Origin: Turnera subulata
Taxonomy: Eukaryota > Streptophyta > Magnoliopsida > Malpighiales > Passifloraceae
Length of the DNA stretch: 64,000 nucleotides
NCBI GenBank assembly: GCA_028386065.3
Contig: JAKUCV010001068.1
Location: 56,706 to 120,705, forward strand
Direction of reading: 5' to 3'
Below the pieces are notes generated by a model. The model saw nothing but the letters and a program-made list of their open reading frames with translations. It was not told the DNA's origin and ran no database searches. Made by a program: the position numbers and the translations under genes. This document shows, in pieces, positions 35,862 to 47,236 of the stretch; positions within the stretch are counted from its first letter, which is position 1, and each line of letters starts with the position of its first letter.

Positions 35862-36013
35862 GTCCAGCAAACCTTTCAGCGAGAGATGCTCACCCTGGGG
35901 GTCCTACTTAGAATTTGAGGTGAACTGGCTCATAGTTGCTAGCAATCCTTTCAGCGAGAGATGCTCACTCTGGGGGTCCTACTTAGAATTTAAGGTGAAC
36001 AGGCTCATAGTTG
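35862..36013 (+). repeat. Two tandem ~77-bp units
   Basis: CCTTTCAGCGAGAGATGCTC...GTTGCTAGCAAT is repeated with a few changes (about 35868-35944 and 35945-36021). It is part of the element E interior. Confidence 0.8.
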
Positions 36014-36229
36014 CTAGCAATCCTTTTATTTGAGGCTTTTGTGTTTTTGATAGGATGACTCGTCTGTGTTTTGAAATTGCCTGACTTTCACCTCGACTCG
36101 GTCGATTTTCAATGATAATGCACACCAAGTAAAAGTAGATGGCATTTGAATTCAAAAGAAAAAAAACAAGCATCATGTTGAAATAGATGACACGTGCATT
36201 CAAAAAAAGAACAAGAAAAGCACATCACG

Positions 36230-36386
36230 TAGACGTAGGAAGCACTTGCATTCAGAGAGAAAGACAGAGAAGAAAATAGAGAGGGACAGACGAGAATAGA
36301 GAGAAAAGGAAGAAAAGGATGAGAAAGGAAAATCGAGGGAAAGAAAAAGAAAGAAGAAAGGAAGGGGGAGAAAAAAGAAAGGAGAA
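36230..36386 (+). repeat. GA-rich tract of element E, target of element D
   Basis: About 150 bp of nearly pure purine on plus. It resumes after element D at 54233-54270 (GAGAAGGAAAAATGAAG...GAGAGAGAGAAC). GAGAA at 36382-36386 is the left target duplication. Confidence 0.8.
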
Positions 36387-37163
36387 TGATGCACATGGAA
36401 AATGCATAGTTTTAGGCATGATTTTAGATATATTTTCTCTCATTTTATCATGATTACATGCCTTGCTTTAGATTATCTCATCATATTCCCTTCAAGTCCA
36501 CCCCTCACTGTATGATTAGCTATTCCAGGTGCATTTCAAAGATTTTTGGAAGATTTTACCGAAAAGTTCGATGAAACAGCCTATACCACAGCATGAGCCT
36601 GTTCAGGCCTATCACTCACAACATGAGTCTGCTTCAGGATCTGTTCAGTCCTGTCATTCACAACAGAATTAATCAAGGACCATGGATCCTCTTCCAATTG
36701 CAGACTATCCACTGGATTCTAGCATCCCAATCTCAACTCACACGTTCTCAGTAACACCTCGCCAACCACATGGAGATGTGAGGTCAATTTCGAGGACAAA
36801 TCAAGAAAAGTTGCAAACAGCCTCAGATACAGGCTCAGCCTGTGCATTCTGCAGAAACCAGAAAAGAGGAGAAAGAATATAAAATTCGCGCTACTTGCAG
36901 TAGAGCAGAACTGACACCTGCAACCATATCCTGAGCACATCAGTAAAATTCCTGAAGATAAGGTAGCAGCAATCATTCTGCCTGGAGAAAAATCCACCTA
37001 GAGAATCAATATCATCTCCAAAAGTCTTCTGCTCGCCAGCATCAGCCGGATTTCTGCATCAACCCCCTCCTGTGGCGCTACATCCTGACAGGCACGTGGG
37101 CAACCAACTTGCTCAACCTCCATGCCTCCAAGCAAGTGGGGAGAGGAAAAAGGGACCTGAGCC
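36387..37163 (+). repeat. 5' LTR of element D, upstream (U3) part
   Basis: This matches 52074-52898. It is interrupted at 37163/37164 by element C. One exact palindrome ACAGGCTCAGCCTGT lies at 36829-36843. GAGCC at 37159-37163 is the left target duplication of C. Confidence 0.9.
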
Positions 37164-38758
37164 TGTGAATACCCGACCCAAAATCACTTGGGCCTGCTCA
37201 CCATTCCTTTACACCTTCTACATAACCGTCATCCAATCATCTTTGGAGTCGCAATCCAAATTTTATTAAAGGACAAAAACTTGGGAGAAACCCTTCATGT
37301 GAATCCATTTAGGCAACTGATTAGTGAACTAAAGATGCTGGACCCGGGGATTCGTCATGGATGGGAAGGTGTTAGGCACCCATCCATGTTGGGGCGAAAC
37401 TTTGTGCAATTAGAGGACTTTGTATGCGTTGTGCAAGTGTACAAGTGTGAGCACCAAAACACATAATAACTGAATATTAAAAAGAAAGGGGGGGAAGAAG
37501 AAGAATGGGCTTGAGTTTCCACCACTAGAAACCACCTACGTACCCCGGCGACCGGGTTCAAAGCCCACGTAGTTCATGACATGGCATCATAACAATCACA
37601 TCATCACCAACATCAACATCTTAACAATAATTTGTCAGACAAAAAAGGATTAAGATTACCTCTTGTAGCCCTCCTCTAGCTCCTTGGTTTGGGTTGTGCC
37701 TCCCACACAATTTTCTCCCACTCCTCAATTCAATCTTGGAGTTCTTCTTGATTTTCCCCTCTTGCTGCCTTCAATGGATGATGCTACCCACGAAATTCTA
37801 CCACAGTTTTGCCTATGGAACTATTTCTTGAGCTTGGAGAGATAGAGTTTCTCCAAGTTTTTAAGCTTTATGAAGAGTGTTTGTGTAATAGAATGTGTCC
37901 TCTAAAATGTGAGAGTTTATAGTGTTCTGGGTAGCCTAAGGGCGTAGACCAACTTAATGATCAAGGTAATGGCCTAAAATCTGGGCCAAAACCGAGTAGA
38001 ATCAGACTACGGGCAAAAATCAGGGAGAAAACGCGTTTATGGGTGTGCATGACCGCCATGGCCGGCGGTCCTCCTATGGACGACAGCCGTCATGGGTGGA
38101 AGACTGCCCAGGCTCAGCGGTCATCCCGAGATGACCGCTCGCGCCTACACGTTTCACCCGTTCTTTCCTTTTTCGGTCCCAATTCTCCCCTAATTCCTCC
38201 CTGATTGATCCTACCACGTAATTAACCCCTAGACTGCTCAGAATCCTCTGCTTTCTTGATTACTATTGCCCTCAATCATCTCCTAGTTGACTAATTACAC
38301 ATTGATTCCTCATTTTAAGCCAAAATCATACCAAAAACATTCTTGCTATTAAGGAATGATTTGACTCTGATTTTCCACGAAAATCAGAGCTAAATTTGTC
38401 TACAAGCAAGGTGTTAATAGGCTGTGCAACTCTGAAGAAAAGTCCATACCTTATTAAATTGGACCCTTACATTTATCTTCAACCCAAAAATAAATATAAT
38501 TCGGTTCAATAAATAAACAAGCCAAAATTTAATGAGATAAAATATATTTTAGCAATTTAGTCCTTAACATATCTTACGATTAAATTGTCTCATTAATCCT
38601 AGGCATATAAAAGTCTTAATTACCATAACGTATAAATTCTATTAAAATTAAACCCCATCCATGCTTCAACCCAAGACTAACGCATCAATCTTATGATTCG
38701 AACATGTCTGGAGTCTAATCTTAATAGAATCTTCATGGGTCAAATTTGGGTGTTCACA
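37164..38758 (-). repeat. 3' LTR of element C
   Basis: 1595 bp, partner of 45616-47231. Palindrome left arms lie at 38051, 38082, 38102 and 38133. The 20-bp step comes from an 11-bp deletion against the other LTR, which keeps 31/30/31. A small deletion also removes part of the TATA box near 37917 (GAGAGTTTATAG against GTTCTATTTATAG). Confidence 0.92.
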
Positions 38759-38894
38759 GATGCCCCTCGTTGGTGAGTCTTTAAAATTTTAAGGACGAAG
38801 CAACGCAAGGAAGGAACAACCAAATTTGGATAACGAGTGTGAGTGTTGTGGACCAATAGTTGGAGCATCACATGCTCTACCTCGAGAATCATCT

Positions 38895-39850
38895 CATCCC
38901 GAGGTTTCTTTTGGGATTTTCCTGGTCCCAAAAATCATTAACAAAGGATCATCTCACCTATGTTAACTAGGGATATTGTCTACCTCCCGTGGGGAATTCA
39001 TCTACTGAGGGGTTTCTTTCGGGATTTTCCTGGTCCCAAAAGTCATTAATAAAGGATCCACTAGGATCACCTTTGCAACTAATCGATCCCAAGACCTCCA
39101 ATCTCCAATCAAACTAGGGTTTAGTATCCCTATTCTTCACCTCCTAAACTCAAAGGATTAGGCAACAAACAATGAGGAATACAAGGAGTTGATTAATCAC
39201 CACAAGTAAACCACTTGATAAGAGAAATCAATCCTAAAGGGTAAAGCCAAGAGAATCCCTCTCTTGTTTTTGATTGAATCTCTCAATCAAGAAGAACACT
39301 AAAGGTAAGCATTTAGTTTCCTTAAAAATCACTCAAATTCATGTATATTCTCATGTATAATCAAAAACAAGAGAGGGATTCTCTTGGCTTTACTCTTTAG
39401 GATTGATTTCTCTTATCAAGTGGTTTACTTGTGGTGATTAATCAACTCCTTGTATTCCTCATTATTTGTTGCCTAATCCTTTGAGTTTAGGAGGTGAAGA
39501 ATAGGGATACTAAACCCTAGTTTGATTGGAGATTGGAGGTCTTGGGATCTCACCTATGTTAACTAAGGATATTGTCTACCTCCCGTGAGGAATTCATCTA
39601 CTGAGGGGTTTCTTTCGGGATTTTCCTGGTCCCAAAAGTTATTAACAAAGGATCATCTCACCTATGTTAACTAGGGATATTGTCTACCTCTTGTGGAGAT
39701 CTACTGAGGGGTTTCTTTTGGTATTTTCCTGGTCCCAAAAATCATTAACAAAGGATCACCTAACCTATGTTAACTAGGGATATTGTCTACCTCCCGTGGG
39801 GAATTCATCTTATCTCAGGGGTCTTGGAAATTTCCTGGTCCCAAGAGCTA
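38895..39850 (-). repeat. 3' region tandem array of element C
   Basis: A unit of about 100-125 bp (GGATCATCTCACCTATGTTA...TTTCCTGGTCCCAAAA) occurs about four to five times, interrupted by the 39085-39549 hairpin. Shorter words (AGGGGCATCTGCCCCT, about 39955-40060) continue to about 40130. No coding is seen here or in 39851-40390, which ends in T- and C-rich tracts near 40290-40345. Confidence 0.8.
39085..39549. repeat. Near-perfect 191-bp inverted repeat (hairpin)
   Basis: Arms 39085-39275 and 39359-39549 are inverted copies differing at two of 191 positions as read by eye, with an 83-bp loop. The ends read GATCCCAAGACC / GGTCTTGGGATC. No ORF or transposon terminal motif was recognised. It may be a recent foldback insertion or an inverted duplication. 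Confidence 0.92.
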
Positions 39851-40393
39851 ACGGGAATCATCCCGTGGTTCTTCTACATCTTCTCGGTGCTCCTCTACGT
39901 CGGGACATCGTCCCTGGGATATCTATCCCTCAACATCTTCATCAATTCTATCTTAGGGGCAGCTGTCCCTAGCAACTCTTATCGACTCTACTTCTACCCT
40001 AGGGGCATCTGCCCCTGACAACTCTCAACGGTTCTACTTCTATCTCAGGGGCATCTGCCCTAGTCTCTGCTAGTCTAGATCAAACATATTCGTGGACCCT
40101 TCGGGTCCTCCCTCAGTCAGAGCATCACAACTCGAGGCAATCATCCAAAGCTTAAGCTCATCATGTTTTCAAGAAACTCGTCATTCTAAAGCAAAGTAGA
40201 CGTCTAGCTCATCATAACACACATCATTGTAAATTCAAGTAAAAGATCATAACATTCCCCTTAAATGATGAATACACATGTTTTCCTCTCCTTTCTTTTT
40301 TTATATTTTTTTTTTTCCTTCTTCCTCTCTCCCCCCCCCCCCAATTTTTTCTGGAATTTTTGGAAAAACATTTCGGGTGAATAGTGCCGGTCG

Positions 40394-40573
40394 GGCGGTC
40401 AAGGGGAGAGATCACCGCCACTTTCTGGCGGTCTTGTATGGATGACCGCCAGGCGTGGCGGTCTTCTCGTCATGACCGCCCTCCCAGGTCTTCATCTTTT
40501 TTTTCCTTTTTGGCTTTTGGGTTTGGGCTTTAGGGTATTTCACGAGCCCTATCATCTACAAACACTATAAATA
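40394..40573 (+). promoter_or_regulatory. Promoter of the antisense gene in element C
   Basis: Palindrome left arms begin at 40413, 40443 and 40474 (30 and 31 bp apart) with right arms GGCGGTC at 40394, 40427 and 40457. TATAAATA lies at 40566-40573, 68 bp before the ATG at 40641. The promoter reads plus, opposite to the element's own genes. Confidence 0.65.
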
Positions 40574-40640
40574 CAGCTCTGGGGACATCTAAAGACCCTC
40601 ACAAATCTCAGAATCCCTTCGACACACATCTAAAATAAAC

Positions 40641-42046
40641 ATGAGTGATATTTTTCATGCCAAGGTGCTTCAATGGATGGCGAGCTTGCCTCGCATATGC
40701 CGTTTGAGTTTTACAGTGCTGGGACTCTCCACATTGTTCCAACTTCGTGGCGTGGCGGTGGAGGAGAACTTGATTCGTGCCGCTGCAAAATTCTGGGACA
40801 AGAGTCATCGCGTTTTTCGCTTCGGTCAAGACATGATGGAGCTTTGTCCTTCTATTGAGGAATTCAACACGTTCATGGGTGCAAAATTCATAAGCAAAGT
40901 TGCCATGGTTTCTCTTGCAAAGCCCGTCCTGAAAGAGGATAGCAAATTTCTTCTCCTGGCTGATGGGCAGCTTAGTTTTCTTCTGGATCAGCACAACCGT
41001 CTTGACTTATCGAAAATTGTTGACCAATATTTCCTTGGTGGTTCGGAACATCATCCGGGAGAGTGTGATGTCGGATGGAAAGAAAAGCGAAACCGTGCTC
41101 TTGCCCTTGTGATGACACATGAATTTCTCTTAGTAGGCTCCTCTGGTGTTTGTCCTCTCCGAGTCGGAGCTTTGGTGGCTAAACTTTTTGACAAAAAGAG
41201 CCTTACTCCGGTGATTTTAGGTGAAACCCTCCATTGTCTAGACAAACTGGTGGACGATCCCTCAGCTCCTATGTCCGGCTCTCCCCTCTTGCTTCAGGTA
41301 TAAATTCTCCCACTCTGATTCTTAAAGCATCATCGTTATCATGCTGATTCTTCATACTCTGATTCTTGAAGCATAAATTCCTCCTCTTGCTTCAGGTATA
41401 AATTCTCCCACTCTGATTCTTGAAGCATCATCGTTATCATGCTGATTTTTCATACTTTTCAGATGTGGTTGTGTAAACACCTCACATTGATTGAACGGCC
41501 TCAAACCAATCCTCCGAATTACATTCGTCGTGGTTATTCCGTCTTCTTCCATACCATTGGGATTGGACCATCTTCATGAGGGACCTCACAGGCGCACAAA
41601 TCACGTGGTATTGCAGGTGGTTGGGGATGCAAGAGGTAGTCATTCGTACTTTATGTAAGGATTGGGTCCCACTCCCTGGTCTAGAGAAATCCACATACTA
41701 TCGTCCAAACAGGATCCTGAGACAATTCGGCATAAATCAAGTAGCTCCATCAACTATCCCAACTCCTACCACAGGAACCATGGAAACGGCTGCTCTAAAA
41801 GTCATCAAAGGAGGTTGGGCTCTGGCCTTGAGAGAAGGTACTGGTGGTCATTTCGAGATACATCCCTCATTGGCATATTTGGAGTGGCTAAAAGAGGATG
41901 TGGCTGATACTGAAAGGTCCTTGCGTCTGATGAGAGAAGCATTCTTAGAAGAGTTGGTGCCCCCAGGCTTTGGATTGCATAATCGTCTAGTCAAAGAGAA
42001 GAATGGGGACGGTGCTCCAAGTCGAAAAAGGCACAAGAAGGATTGA
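40641..42046 (+). pseudogene. Antisense DUF7745-like gene of element C
   Basis: Exon 1 is 40641-41297 (219 codons, donor CAG/GTATAA), the intron 41298-41462, and exon 2 starts at 41463 (acceptor TTTTCAG, phase 0). Motifs fit the plant DUF7745 family as I know it: LIRAAAKFWDKSHRVFRFG, ELCPSIEEFNTFM, LTPVILGETLHCLDKL, GSPLLLQ then MWLCKHL. Near 41550 the frame shifts; from 41576 the ORF reads LTGAQITWYCRWLGMQE...LRQFG and ends at 42046 with basic SRKRHKKD. Function unknown; related to plant transposon and PMD-type proteins. One frameshift is the only lesion seen, so it is the best preserved gene of the window. Confidence 0.7.
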
Positions 42047-42527
42047 GTCTCATTCCAACAACTATCCCTTTATACTTATGATGCATGCGAATAAATGAGT
42101 GAACAAACTCCCTTTATATTTTGTCAATCTTTTGATTATCAATGATAATAATGGAACCGAACCCTTGATGGGCTTCCTACGTACCCATGACATTTTTTTT
42201 TTTTTAAGGCTCACGAGATCAGGCTCACATAGTTCTCTTCTTTGGTCTGTTGTTTTGTCTCTTTGGATGAGAAAATTTTTTTCTTGCTCAAATGGCTTGA
42301 TCAGAGACCTCTATCTGATTGGGGCTTTGATCAAGATTATTATTATTAATAGTCCATTCTTAGATTAACGTCCAGATATTTCGGGGAGTTTGTCCAACAC
42401 ACCATATTCATATGAACCATATATGTAAAAAGACATCATTGAAATAACAGAAAGAGTGCCCCTTTTATTGAAACGAAACGCAACATAAACTTGCCCATTA
42501 AACTCTCAACTAAGCACTCTACAAAAG
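42047..42527. other. Junction between antisense gene and protease ORF of element C
   Basis: The two genes meet tail-to-tail here. No further coding region is seen, and this is where pol (reverse transcriptase to integrase) is missing. Confidence 0.6.
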
Positions 42528-43992
42528 TCAACACACAAATCCCCAAGCGATCCCACCTTCCCCAAAGAGATGCCTAAAACCAAAATTCTCTTCTTCATCT
42601 ATCCTCCTCTTTTCTTCTTCACCTTCCTCCCTTATTTCTTCGGGATAACAGTCAAAGAAGCTCAAATCCCGGTTTTCTGGTCTTCGTGATGCTACACATC
42701 CATGGTTTAGAGAAGCCACAAAAGGGAAAGTCCTCTCCTTCCTTCACAAAATATCCATTCAATGTTTTGAAGTATGGAGTCATGGGAAAATCCCATTCCC
42801 GTTTGTTCTTGCGGGCTGCTGCCTTAGCTTGGTTCTTCACCTTTTGCTCTTCTAGCTCTGTCGGAGTCGGAACATATTCCAAACCAAAAGGAAGCACAGC
42901 ACTCGAAATTTCGGGGACCTCTAACACTCCTTGTTGCCTCCTTCCTAATCCCATAATCGGAAAATATTTCATCTTTCCCATAATGCTCGTGACTGATGAA
43001 TTGCCAAATGGGTCATAATAAGGAGGTCTCATAATGGGCTTATCTGTCATTATGGTACTGATAGATTCAAAAACAAAACCGGATAAAGACACCTCTTCTT
43101 CTTCTTCAATCCCACATATCGGTTTGATATTCTTTTCAGCCATTTCCCCTTTAATGGTGACTATCCCTCCTTTGTAAGGGAACCGCAACATCTGATGTAA
43201 GGAGGAGGCTATAGCTCGGGCTTGGTGCAGCCATGGTCTGCCAAGGAGCAAATTGAAACTCGATGCGATATCGAGCACTTGGAACTCTACCAAGAAAGGG
43301 GCAGGCCCGATGATAACTTCCAGTTTCATCATGCCCAACAATTCTCTTCTGGCATTGTCATATGCCCTGACCATAGTTCGGGAGGGTGGGAAATCCGCAG
43401 CATCAAATCCTAAGGAACTCGCGGTCTTTAATGGTCAGACATTCAGGGTGGATCCATTATCTATTAATACCAAGGGTATCTGGTTTTCCTTGGCCTGAAC
43501 GATTATGTATAGGGCATCAATATGGGCTTCCTTACCCGAGCGGAGGTCTTTGTCTGAGAAGGATATCTGATTTTCAACTTCTACTGAAGCTATCATATTG
43601 GCTAATGCATCTGGTACGGTATCAATGGGGACATGGGCCTTGCTTAAGGTTTGGAGTACCTTTTCTTGATGTGGGCAAGATGATATCAGTAAACCCCAGA
43701 TAGAGATATTGGCCTGAGTCTTCTTCAGTGGCTTTATCACCATGCCTTCTTCAGGATCTGTTATTTCTTCCGGTTCATCTAGGCGAAGGGGAGCCCTTCG
43801 TGTCTCCCTTCCCGATCTAGTGATGACATCAACTTCTTCATCAGAGCCTTCATACCAACTCAATTCGAGCACATAACATGGCAGCTCAGGCTTGGAATCG
43901 ACCTCTATCATGTCGACTTCTCCAAGTAAGGGCAGGGGATTCGACTTGGTATTCGGTCTCTTGGGCAGAATTATTTCATTCCGTTCTATCAA
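42528..43992 (-). pseudogene. Protease region of element C gag-pro
   Basis: Minus strand: IRLWHEIRDLIERN at the start leads to the retropepsin site VLIDNGSTLNV (about 43440-43465), where the usual Asp-Ser/Thr-Gly is Asp-Asn-Gly. After a frame change, 43374-42652 gives VRAYDNARRELLGMMKLEVIIGPAPF and LLGRPWLHQARAIASSLHQ, typical of Tat/Ogre gag-protease. The C-terminal Glu-rich segment (PEEIREEGEEEKRR) is in yet another frame down to 42528. The reading stops before any reverse transcriptase. Confidence 0.85.
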
Positions 43993-43999
43993 ATCCCGG

Positions 44000-45104
44000 A
44001 TCTCATGCCAAAGTCGGATGCAATTGTCTGTAGCATGCCGGCCGCCTGATGGAATCCGCAGAATTTATTAAGATCCCCTCCAATGTTAAGACCAGGTCTC
44101 GGCTCCAGAGGCTATAATAAATTCTTTTCCACACATTTCTGTAGCATTTTTCCTAAAGATATAGGGAGGGGAGTAAAATCCCTCCTGTTCAACTCAACCT
44201 GTAGTTGGGCCTGAACAACAACATGGTTCATCTCGGCGTGCTTCTTTCCTTGGGGCGCATTAAAATTCCTTCTAGAGGTGTCTATAGGCATCCTGATCTT
44301 ACCCGAACTAATAGCATCTTCTAATTGTATTCCCGTCCCAATGAGTGCTTTAAAATTGGCATAATAATTGTCAACCATGCGATCGTAGTAAATTGGCTGC
44401 AGGTTGTTGATCACCATCTGCACTTGATCTTCTTCTGTGGGTCTGTCCACCATTAATGATGCTTTATTGCGCCACCTCGAGATGTATGTGGAAAACGTCT
44501 CTTGAGCCTCCTGCTTGGTTGTCTCAAGATCCCTTTTGGTCACATCCACCTCAGCATTGTAATTATACTGCTTCAAGAATTCTTTGCAGAGGTCCTCCCG
44601 TTTGCTTATCTTGCTCTCATCCAAGGTCATGAACCATCTCAAAGCTCCTCCAGATAAAGTTCTTTGGAATAATTGGGTCATTAATTCAGGCCCAATCCCC
44701 ATAGGTTGCAGCATCCTCACATAGATCTTCAGTTGAGTTGTGGAACATCCCATCCCGTTAAACTTCTCGATGTCTGGCATCTTAAATTTTTCAGGCAGAC
44801 GGGCCTCGGGAAATAAAGACAAGCGATCCAAATTCCAATCGTCCTCTTTCTTCTTCATGGTTTTAAGTAGATCCTCCAATCTTCTAAGTCTCTCCCCATC
44901 TCCCTTAGAATCTTGTGCCACCAAATCACCATCCTGAACTATCACCACATTATGCTCGCCATCTGGTTTTGAATTTTGTCCCCCATTACTCCCAGGGGAC
45001 GTCATCTTCCCTCTCTTCAGGGCTTGGAGTGCTTCCATGATATTTGGATCCTTGAGTAAGTTCAGAATTTCCTCCGCCACTTTGACACCATTTTTCTCAC
45101 TCAT
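44000..45104 (-). pseudogene. gag of element C
   Basis: ORF 44112-45104 (330 codons, ATG at 45104) contains the retrotransposon gag domain: LKIYVRMLQPMGIGPELMTQ, LSGGALRWFMTLDESKI, FLKQYNYNAEVDVTKRDLE, FSTYISRWRNKA. After a TAA at 44112-44114 the reading continues through KFCGFHQ and, one base shifted, GRHATDNC, a Cys/His knuckle-like segment. Gag and protease were probably one frame. Confidence 0.9.
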
Positions 45105-45615
45105 GTTGTCCTAATGTTTAAAGGACTGGTGTTAGGGCCTTCGACTCCCTAGGGACTATCTCACACATGTCTTTCCGGATTTATATATGGGGTAACGGAC
45201 GAGGGGGCACCTCATGTATTTCTACTTGAACTCACAACAACAAACACTCAAATGCACACAACACCTATTGATTCATCATGCATGAAATGCTCAGGGTATG
45301 TAGCTGGTTGGGGGCTAAAAAACTGCCGCTAAGGAATAGTTTGGCCTACTCACATGTGATAAAAGATATCACGTGAGGTCCAAGGCCCAATAATTCCTAT
45401 CATTGCATGAGCAGTGAGAAACCGGTTCACACAAGCCACTATCGCTTAAAGAAAGCATTGTAGCGGACTTGGATCCCCTAGCCCTCTTATGGTAGAGGCT
45501 TCACAACATTTATCATGAATGCAAGGCACTTATGATGACATATAAAAAGGCATACAGAAGTCAATAATTGCACAAAGTTACTTGAACTCTCAAAGTCCCC
45601 AGCAGAGTCGCCAGT
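45105..45615 (-). other. Leader and primer-binding site of element C
   Basis: The primer site on minus, next to the 5' LTR, is TGGCGACTCTGCTGGGGAC (complement of about 45596-45614), a good Tat/Ogre type site. The leader resembles the leader of element A around 45290-45500. Confidence 0.8.
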
Positions 45616-47231
45616 TGTGAATACCCGACCCAAAATCACTTGGGCCTATTCACCTTTCCTTTACACCTTCTTCATAACCGTCATCTAATCATCTTTGGAG
45701 TCGCCACCCAAATTTTATTAAGGGACAAAAACTTGGGAAAAACCCTTCATGTGACTCCATTTAGGAAACTGATTAGCGAACCAAAGATGCTGGACCCAGG
45801 GATTCGTCATGGATGGGAAGGTGTTAGGCACCCATCCATGTTGGGGCGAAACTTTGTGCAATTAGAGGACTTTGCATGCCTTGTGCAAGTGTGCAAGTGT
45901 GAGCACCAAAACATATAATAACTGAATATTAAAAAGAAAGGGGGGAAGAAGAAATTGGGCTTGAGTTTCCACCACTAGAAACCACCTACGTACCCCGGCG
46001 ACCGGGTTCAAAGCCCACGTAATTCTTGACATGGCATCACAACAATCACATCATCACCAACATCAACATCTCAACAATAATTGGTCAGACAAAAAGGGAT
46101 TAGGATTACCTCTTGTAGCCCTCCTCTAGCTCCTTGGTTTGGGTTGTGCCTCCCACACAATTTCCTCCCACTCCTCAACTCAATCTTGGAGTTTTTCTTG
46201 ATTTTCCCTTCTTGCTGCCTTCAATAGATGATGCTAGCCACGAAATTCTACCAGAGTTTTGTCTATGGAATTATTTCATAAGCTCGAAGAGATAGAGTTT
46301 CTCCAAGCTTCTAAGCTTTATGAAGAGTGTTTGTGTAGTAGAATGTGTCCTCTGAAATGTGAGAGGGGGGGTTCTATTTATAGTGTTCTGGGTAGCCTAA
46401 GGGCGTGGACCAACTTAATGATCAAGGTAATGGCCAAAAGCTGGGCCAAATCCGAGTAGAATCAGATTACGGGCGAAAATCAGGGAGAAAACGCGTTTAT
46501 GGGTGTGCATGATGGCCATGGCCGGCGGTCATCCTATGGATGACAGCTAGGCCGGGCGATCATGGGTGGAAAACCGCTCAGGCTCAGTGGTCATCCCGAG
46601 ATGATCGCCGGCGCCTACGAGTTTCACCCGTTCTTTCTTTTTTCGGTCCCGATTCTCCCCTAATTCCTCCCTGATTGATCCTACCGCATAATTAACCCCT
46701 AGAATGCTCAGAATCCTCTGCTTTCTTGATTACTACTCCCCTCAATCATCTCCTAATTGACTAATTACACATTGATTCCTCATTTTAAGCCAAAGTCATA
46801 CCAAAAATATTCTTGCTATTAAGGAATGATTTGACTCTGATTTTCTACGAAAATCAGAGCTAAATTTGTCTGCAAGCAAGGTGTTAATAGGCTGTGCAAC
46901 TCTGAAGAAAAGTCCTTACTTTATTAAATTGGACCCTTACATTTATCTTCAATCCAAAAATAAATATAATTGGGTTCAATAAATAAACAAGCCCAAATTT
47001 AATGAGATAAAATATATTTTAGCAATTTAGTCCTTAACATATCCTTCGATTAAATAGTCGTCTCATTAATCTTAGGCATATAAAAGTTTTAATTACTATA
47101 ACGTATAAATTCTATTAAAATTAAACCCCATCCATGCTTCAACCCAAGACTAACTCATCAATCTTATGATTCGAACATGTCTGGAGTCTAATCTCAATAG
47201 AATCTTCATGGGTCAAATTTGGGTGTTCACA
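45616..47231 (-). repeat. 5' LTR of element C
   Basis: 1616 bp. TATA box (minus) at 46375-46382. Palindrome left arms at 46511, 46542, 46572 and 46603 (31/30/31 bp apart), though several arms are mutated. The spacing is better kept than the letters. Confidence 0.93.
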
Positions 47232-47236
47232 GAGTC

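Larger units (their letters stand above)
37164..47231 (-). mobile_element. Tat-like element C with gag and protease, two LTRs
   Basis: LTRs are 37164-38758 and 45616-47231 (TGTGAATACC...GTTCACA as read on plus). The target duplication is GAGCC (37159-37163) / GAGTC (47232-47236) with one mismatch, and the other LTR of D shows the intact site GAGCC. On minus: 5' LTR, primer site, leader, gag, protease; then an antisense DUF7745-like gene, a 3' word array and the 3' LTR. Reverse transcriptase, RNase H and integrase are absent, so the element is non-autonomous. Confidence 0.93.

Noticed and set aside
36109..36443. Phe/Ser-rich minus ORFs
   Set aside because: Complement of the GA-rich tract; composition artefact.
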